From contig JABTTQ020002181.1 in assembly GCA_016081115.2 (NCBI GenBank), positions 186,001 through 250,000 on the forward strand: a stretch of 64,000 nucleotides of DNA. Direction: 5' to 3'. A program made the translations under genes and the position numbers. The DNA comes from Rehmannia glutinosa (lineage: Eukaryota; Streptophyta; Magnoliopsida; Lamiales; Orobanchaceae). The notes below the pieces were generated by a model, which was not told where the DNA came from, made no database searches, and worked only from the letters and a program-made list of their open reading frames with translations. Below are positions 57,991 through 64,000 of this stretch, piece after piece; position 1 is the first letter of the stretch; the number at the start of each line of letters is the position of its first letter.

Positions 57991-58569
57991 ATTCAGGAGT
58001 ATGCTGTGAGGGTGTTAGAAGAGTTGTTGTGTCTTGCAACAGATGTTGATATAATAACATTGTTGGAGAATGCGCTGAAAGAATTTTCTGGGGATGCACA
58101 GTTTCACAAAGTGCAAGAAGTGGCAAGAAAGCTTATTTGTTTCACGAGCAAGCACGGTGGTTTGGAGGGGATGATCATGCTGAGATGAGTGGATCAGAAG
58201 AGAATGAAGTTTTCTGGAATAACTCTGAGACTATCACGGCGATCGAAAAGATCGAGCGTGCATTGGGCAGGAGGGATGAGTATAAAAAATGATTGAGGAT
58301 ATGCCAAGTTTTAGTTTTGGGGTTAGTCAGGATACACAGAATGATAGATGGGACGATGTTGTTGGTATAACTCGTGAGATTAGCCATGACGTGCCAGAAA
58401 ATATTGTTGAACATGACCGAGATTTAGAGACTAACCAGGTGACAACTTGTTTTTCTTATATTGTTTGTTTCTTGTGGTGAATGTATGAAATTTTGAATGT
58501 GTAACATATTTACCTTTTTTTTTCAATGTAGGAGGATGTGATCTTGAAAATCTTTTCACTATACTGCAA

Positions 58570-60323
58570 TGTACAACATAGCTAGCAGATAGCAACAAGC
58601 AAGGTCGTATTCCACTTTGACAATGGTACATCCTTATCCTCCTCCATGTCTAGCACGATAAAGTCCACTGGGACAATGAACTTATCCACTTTGACTAACA
58701 TGTCTTCAATTATTCTCTTTGGATAAGTCACACATCGATCCTCCAATTGTAGTTTGATAGAGGTGGGTTTCACTTTACCTAATCCAAGTTTCCTGAAAAT
58801 TGAAAGAGGCATAAGATTAATACTTGCTCCCAAATCACACAACACTTTATTAAAGCAAGAACCTCCAATTTCACAAGGAATAGTAAAACTCCTCGAATCT
58901 TTAAACTTTTGAGGTAACTTACTTTGAATAATAGCATTGTATTCCTCTATCAAGTTCACATTTCGTACTCCTTCAACTTTCTTTGGTTAGCCATCAACTC
59001 CTTCAAGAATTCCGCATAATTCGGCATCTGTTCCAATGCGTCCGCAAAAGGAATATTGATATGGATTTTCTTGAAAATTTCAAGAAATTTTGCAAATTAT
59101 GTATCCAATTTCCTCTTCTGAAGTCTTTAGGGGAATGGAATCAAAACTTCTATCTTTGGTGCTTCGGGGACAAAAGTAATTTTAGGTTGCTCATCCCTTT
59201 CTTTCTACGCTGTTTTGGTCGATATCTTTGGACTCTCATATTCTGCACCCCTCCTCAGATTAATAGCATTACCTTGCTCCATTGGGTTTATTCCAATATC
59301 ACTTAAGAATTTACCTTTTTGATGTTAGCTTCCCACTATTGTTGTTGTTTGAGCCACTTATGTCTCGAAAGATTTCAACCTAGCATTTACATTTGTGTTC
59401 AACTGAGCAACCTGTTCTTCAATCCTATCTATCTTAGTCTCATCATTGCTCAATCTTGCTCTCGTTTCTCCAATGAATGAGGCTAACATTTCCTCTAAAG
59501 ATGGCTTCTTCTCGCCCGCTTCACTTCTACCCTGATTCCCCACATTAAACTCGAGGTAGCTACAAAACATTTCTATTGTTAGCATAAGAAACAATTTCAT
59601 GGTTTCATAGCCCCGGATGATAATGCGTATGTGCCTGATTATTTCTAAAGTTGTTGAAATCTCGTTGCCCAATGAAATTTGCTTCTTCTTCCGCTACTGC
59701 TGGTTTCTTCGTGGTCGCATGTTGCATCGAATTCAATTTCCTGTTAAACACTGAAATTTGCTCAATTAACTTGGCTAGTTTATCCTTGTTATGTATCTAT
59801 GCCACTCTCTTAACGTTTGATCTTTCAAATGGCCACTAATAGTTGTTGTTTTCCATCTTCTCTAACAAAACTAAAGCTTCATCTGGATATTTTCCCAGCA
59901 GTGCACCTCCAGATGCAATAATTATAATGGTCCTTGTGTTACTGCTGAGACCATTATAGAAGTACTGCACCTGTTGGTAGTCCAGGCATCCGTGTTGTGG
60001 ACACTTCCTCAATAACTCGTTGAATCTATTCCATGCCTCATATAGTGGCTCAAAGTCAAGCCACCTAAACTGAGAAATCTCACTCTTTAGCTGTAGTGTT
60101 TTACTGGGAGGGAAGTACTTCGTTAGAAACCTCTGACTTAATTCCGCCCAGTTGGCGACAGGTGGTGTCAATGAGGATAACCATCCCTTGGCCTTATCAC
60201 GTAGTTGGAATGCGAAAAGGAAACAACGAATAGTGTTGGGAAATTTATTTTTATAGATTTTGATGAATGCCATGTAAAACTTAAACTAGAAAGTTGACAC
60301 CCCATTTTCCTTGTAAATTTCAT
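58570..60323 (-). mobile_element. Athila-like Ty3/gypsy fragment: gag and protease
   Basis: The minus strand from 60273 to 59836 is gag: FAFQLRDKAKGWLSSL, WAELSQRFLTKYFPPSKT, EAWNRFNELLRKCPQHG, VQYFYNGL and NNNY. 59672-59358 is its C-terminal part (SLEEMLASFIGETR, IDRIEEQVAQLNTNVNAR). 58959-58582 is the retropepsin region (FTIPCEIGGSCFNKVLCDLGASINLMPLSIFRKLGLG, with D-L-G-A in the active-site place). This set is typical of Athila/Tat-group elements. It lacks LTRs, RT and integrase and is bounded on the right by copia D. Frame shifts occur near 59830, 59350 and 58600. Confidence 0.82.
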
Positions 60324-61702
60324 TGTAATAGATAGGGCTGGAAAAGCTGAGTCAAGTCAGCTATGCCTGGAAATACAAGAAGTCAACTGAAGACTGAAGT
60401 GAAGACTCCGCTGTGGAATAACTGAGTGAAGTGTCAGTCAAAGTCATCTCAAGAAGCCAAGTCATAAGTTGAAAGTGAGAGATGAGTCTTTAAATGATTG
60501 GAGCATACTCAAGTCACCTAGGGAAATAGGCAGCAGCCAAGAGGAGTTGACTGAAATGAATCCGTTGCACAGAAGTCAAGAACATTACTTAAATAAGTAA
60601 TACTTCCATGCTACCAGGTCTTAAAGTGCTCATCCCAGAAGCGTGCAAAAGGAATAAACCAATGGGAAGCACTGCACCTCGTGTCAGAACCTGAAAAGCT
60701 GCACATTCATTTAATACGAGGAAAGGTCTACATCTCAAGATTGAAGACCAAGAAAAGACAAGCCAACGAACACAAGTGTCTTTTGAAAATCAGCCTATCT
60801 CTTCAACGGACAGATTTTTGAAAGTTCACTATAAAAGGCTGAGGAAACTCATTGAGTAAAGGTTACCTGAACCACGAACAAGCAAGCAATATTTAAACTA
60901 TAACCTGCAAATATTCTCAAAGATATTGAAGCAAATCCTCAAGCCAGAAACTTGAAGGAAATCGATCCAACACAAAGCTGTGAAGGAAAGACAACTTCAA
61001 ACTGTTGAAGAGGAAACTTTTGAAGAATCAAAAGGGGTCTACTTTACAAGGAGGATTGTAGGAAGGTTCAAGGTCGAACTAGTATCAAGTTATTAGAGGG
61101 CTTCGTGATCAAATCCAAGAGCTTGAGAAAGTGAGCTGAAGTAGCAAGGCAGCTGCCCTATGAAGAAGCTGCGTCGGACGAGAAGCCATCTGTGTGACCA
61201 AGGCTGTCTCTAGAATGTTCACCACTATGTAAACTGATCTGTTACTTAGTGGATTCCTCCAGGAGTTGGAGAAGAGAGGATTAGAAGAATTACCCCATCT
61301 TCGAACCTCTATAAAAATTAACTGTGTCATTTATTTTTCAGCACATTTATATTTCTGCATATCTACTTTATATCTGCTGATTTGCTATCCAAACTGATTA
61401 ATAACCAAGTGCTAAAATCAAGTATTAAAATAAGTTTAAAACAAATCAAAGGGTGTTAAGTCTTCCGCTGATAAAACCAATACAACCAAGTTAAGTTTTA
61501 GGTTAAACAACTGCGTTATTCTATCAACAACTCTATCGAGTCTGTTGAGTGGCTAACTCTGCTGAATAACCAACTTAGCTGTCCCTCAAGGACTTAGCTG
61601 TTTGTGTTAACTCTGTAATTTCTTTAAAAGGACTAAATCGAAAATTTGGTATGGTTTATTCAACCCCCTTCTAAACCTTACTCACACCCCTTTGGACCTA
61701 CA
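60324..61702 (+). repeat. 5' LTR of copia element D
   Basis: About 1379 bases, ending CCTTTGGACCTACA. A TATA-like CACTATAAAAGGC lies near 60828. The region before it is rich in AAGTCA / GAAGTCAA words. No hairpin or palindrome array like those of the other LTRs was seen. Confidence 0.72.
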
Positions 61703-61704
61703 AG

Positions 61705-61716
61705 TGGTATCAGAGC
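61705..61716 (+). other. Primer-binding site of copia element D
   Basis: TGGTATCAGAGC is the exact complement of the plant initiator-Met tRNA 3' end and lies two bases after the LTR. It is the only perfect copy of this site in the window. Confidence 0.9.
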
Positions 61717-61828
61717 GGTTGGTTCATTGATCCTTCCGCACTGGTTACTGAACTAGATCTCTATCTTTTCTAAAAGACTTTTGACACTTGCATTTTCAAA
61801 ATCTTTCATTTTTAGCAAAGTTATTATC

Positions 61829-63688
61829 ATGGAAGAAAATTTGACACACATTCCTATGTTTACTATTGAGGAATTTGATGATTGGTAAATTCGTATGCAG
61901 GCTCATATATCTGCTTTACATGATGAAATGTGGCTAGTGATAGAAGATGGGCCACTGCAAATACTTAAGGTGAACACAGCTGTAAGAATAGCAGCTGTAG
62001 TAGCAGAAGCAGATGAAGAAAGACCAGCCATTGTTGAAAAGCCAAGGACTGAGTGGACTAACGATGACATAAAGAGATACAACTTAGACAATGTGGCTAA
62101 GGACATACTCTACAAGACACTGGACAAAGCAATGTTCAATAAAGTCAAATCTTGCAAATCTGCAAAAGAAATCTGGGATAAATTAACTTTAATTTGTGAA
62201 GGATCTGAGAAAATTAAAGAAAATAAATTGTCTGTTGCTGTACAAAAATTTGAAAATTTTAAAATGCTTGCAGGTGAAACCTTGGATCAGCTGGATGCCA
62301 GATTCACTGAAATCACAAATGAGCTATCAGCACTTGGGAAAGAATATACACAAAAGGAAATGTGTATGAAGATTCTGAGAAGCCTCCTAGCTGAATGAGA
62401 AATGAAGGTCATGGCCCTGAGACATTCAATGAACCTCACAACATCATCCAATCATGAGCTGTTCTTAGATCTCAAAGCCTATGAGTTTGAGCTGAGAAGA
62501 AAAGAGCAAGAGGAGATAGCTGTACCTAAGACAACTGCACTTATAGTCAAGGATGGAAAGAGAGCTGAAGTCAAGGAAGCCATAGACCAGGAGGACATTG
62601 CCCTAATGGTTAAAAGATTCAACAAGTTCTTCAATAAGAACTATAAAAGAAACAAGAGTGAAACCTCCAGGAGACATTCAGCTCCCTCCAAGTCAAGGGA
62701 AGACAGGCCACTCAAGAGAGCTGAACATCAAAGAGTTGAGTATCAGAGAGCTGATATCCCAAGGACAGAAAGAGCTGATTAAAGAGCTGAGAACCTGTGT
62801 TGGAATTGCAGACAACCAGGACATTTTGCAATTGATTGTTCCTATCCACCAGTCAATAAATACAGTAATGAAGAAGAAAGAAAAGTCTTCAGAGAAAGAA
62901 GACAGGAAAAGAAGAAAAAGCCATGTTGGCTGCCGATTTCTTGAGACAACTAAGTCTAAAAAGCGGTGACTCGAGAGAGAGTAGTGAAGTCGACTACTCA
63001 AGTGATTCGAAGAAGAAGCAATGATCTGTCTTATGGCTAAAGAACAAGATCAACCAGACCAAGAAGATGAGGTGCACTCTAACTCATCTCAACCAGACCA
63101 TGAAAGACTTTGAGCACATTAAATCCTCACACACACTTTTAAATGAGCAAAAGCGCATTTCATAAGCCATAACTCACGGTGACTAAGGAGTGAGTACTCT
63201 AAGTTACATAGCCGATGAGAATAAAGAGTCAAGGCCGAGAATGCAAACCGATAAGCAGAGAGATAGCTGCTATAGAAAAGAGAGAAAATGATCTTAAAAA
63301 TGTAATTGCCTCATTTACAAAGGCATCCAAATCATTGGATGACCTTATCATGAGTCAAAAAGAATGTGGAGACAAGACAGGCATTGGATTTAATTCCTTT
63401 GTGCACAGTCAAACTCCTAGAGATATTTTGGAAAAAGGATCTTTAAGCAATGAAGCATCTCAGAAATCCAAAACACCAAATATTACACCCACATTCGTCC
63501 CAAAGCACAATCACCAACAAACTGGCCTTGGATATAAAGGGAAAGGAAAAAAGCCAGTTGAGTATGCTAAGAGGACAGCTGAGAAGAAATCCATCCGAGT
63601 TCCTCAGCAAACTCCAAACAGAAAGTACTCTGTGAAAAATAAACAGAGCTACCAAAAACCCCAGAAGTTTCATCAAAGAAACACATGA
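61829..63688 (+). pseudogene. Copia D gag (UBN2-type) with CCHC knuckle
   Basis: ATG at 61829 starts MEENLTHIPMFTIEEFDDW, then a TAA where copia gags usually read on into IRMQAHI. 61895-62398 continues the UBN2-type gag: KDILYKTLDKAMFNKVKSC, AKEIWDKL, ETLDQLDARFTEI. 62402-62782 is charged and helical. A shifted frame near 62797 gives CWNCRQPGHFAIDC, a CX2CX4HX4C knuckle. 63215-63688 is coiled-coil then Lys/Gln-rich. Stops at 61886, 62396 and 62780 break it. Confidence 0.82.
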
Positions 63689-64000
63689 TGGGAATGGTAA
63701 AAACTACCCAAGCCAAGCTGATTGGAACAATGTGAAAAATCAGTAAAGACCAATGGAATACAAGCCTAGATGGCAAAGACCTAAACCTCAACAAAGGTCA
63801 TTCCAAAGGCAAAAGATCTATTATCAGCACACATATGCACCCAGACACTACACTCAGAAATATCACAACTACCCAAAGAAAGCAATTGCTAAAACACACA
63901 CACAGGCATACAGACAAAAGAGACAGCTATATGAACCTAAAGCCCCCAAGCAAATTGCCAAAGTGAATTATGATTATGGCACAGATAGATGGCAACCTCT

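Larger units (their letters stand above)
49541..58540 (+). pseudogene. Decayed TE-associated plant gene (DUF1985/Ulp1-type family), split by copia element B
   Basis: The exon at 49541-49970 (ATG 49569) reads MGFGGLLEMRIKEFPPQLVYWL, NFNPVSC, SIHIDVSDVESVLGFPNDPIK, with two in-frame stops. Beyond the insertion, 56897-57247 reads CEDYDDWFKRHFAVLMDCLV, LNWCEYTLNTLIANRYKW, FNGPLPFLA (donor GTAAGT). 57301-57546 reads VLYMEKFVFYNRDVPRRL and GGLGKGFVDNPPP. 57996-58190 and 58289-58440 hold helical and acidic tail parts. This wording is typical of a plant family that multiplies with MULE-type elements and often carries a C-terminal Ulp1 (C48) peptidase. I see no peptidase here. It is dead by stops and by the insertion. 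Confidence 0.65.
60324..64000 (+). mobile_element. Ty1/copia retrotransposon D, 5' part, running off the window
   Basis: The LTR is followed by a perfect initiator-Met primer site and a gag region. The left border is inferred from matched TGTA...TACA ends and from the Athila-like reading stopping there; a start up to 45 bases earlier cannot be excluded because the second LTR and target duplication are outside the window. Downstream of gag a long Lys/Gln-rich tail continues to the edge. It is probably a different family from A and B, as its LTR shares no obvious sequence with theirs. Confidence 0.82.

Noticed and set aside
61705..61716. tRNA-like sequence
   Set aside because: It is a 12-base primer-binding site next to an LTR, not a tRNA gene; no cloverleaf follows.

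Overview
This is plant nuclear DNA from a eudicot, probably an asterid. The evidence is spliced plant genes (a plastid UMP kinase in seven exons, a VQ-motif protein) set in AT-rich DNA packed with plant mobile elements: Ty1/copia, Ty3/gypsy, LINE, hAT, MULE-like elements and an endogenous pararetrovirus. Only two genes look intact, both in the first 7.3 kb. Most of the rest is nested mobile DNA that can be ordered from target-site duplications (TSDs) read directly in the sequence.

Layout. 1-777: decayed N-terminus of a MULE transposase (minus), running off the left edge. 1423-2061: VQ-motif gene (plus). 3087-7304: plastid UMP kinase (minus), tail-to-tail with the VQ gene. 7691-13526: Ty1/copia element A, TSD AATAT. 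14556-15268: MITE with 8-bp near-TSD. 15543-19500: about 4-kb LTR-like unit, TSD TAAAT. 19560-34225: hAT transposon (minus transposase), 8-bp TSD CCCTCACC. It has been opened twice: by a 2.95-kb MULE-like element (21444-24397, 9-bp TSD, with a smaller MITE and 150-bp repeats inside) and by an 8.4-kb unit bounded by TTAA and long inverted repeats (24907-33315). That unit contains about one genome length of a caulimovirid-like endogenous pararetrovirus on the minus strand, with primer site, coat, movement, protease, RT/RNase H and a possible transactivator region, then an as-1-like/TATA/poly(A) block. All its reading frames are broken.

34299-36661: LINE keeping only ORF1, with poly(A) tail and 12-bp TSD. 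36818-41289: decayed PHD-finger gene of AIPP2-like type (minus). 41755-48723: Ty3/gypsy element (minus) whose LTRs carry arrays of a palindrome. 49541-58540: decayed gene of a TE-associated plant family (plus), split by Sirevirus-like copia element B (49971-56891, TSD AAATC), itself split by solo LTR C (52436-53914, TSD ATAAC). 58570-60323: Athila-like gypsy fragment (minus). 60324-64000: copia element D, which runs off the right edge.

No bacterial features, CRISPR arrays or RNA genes were seen. The most interesting material is the pararetrovirus and the element that encloses it, a set of six RNA-hairpin units with compensatory stem changes inside solo LTR C, a palindrome array in the gypsy LTRs, and a GTGTT/AACAC palindrome shared by two unrelated-looking copia elements. 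Coordinates of spliced and broken genes are hand-derived.
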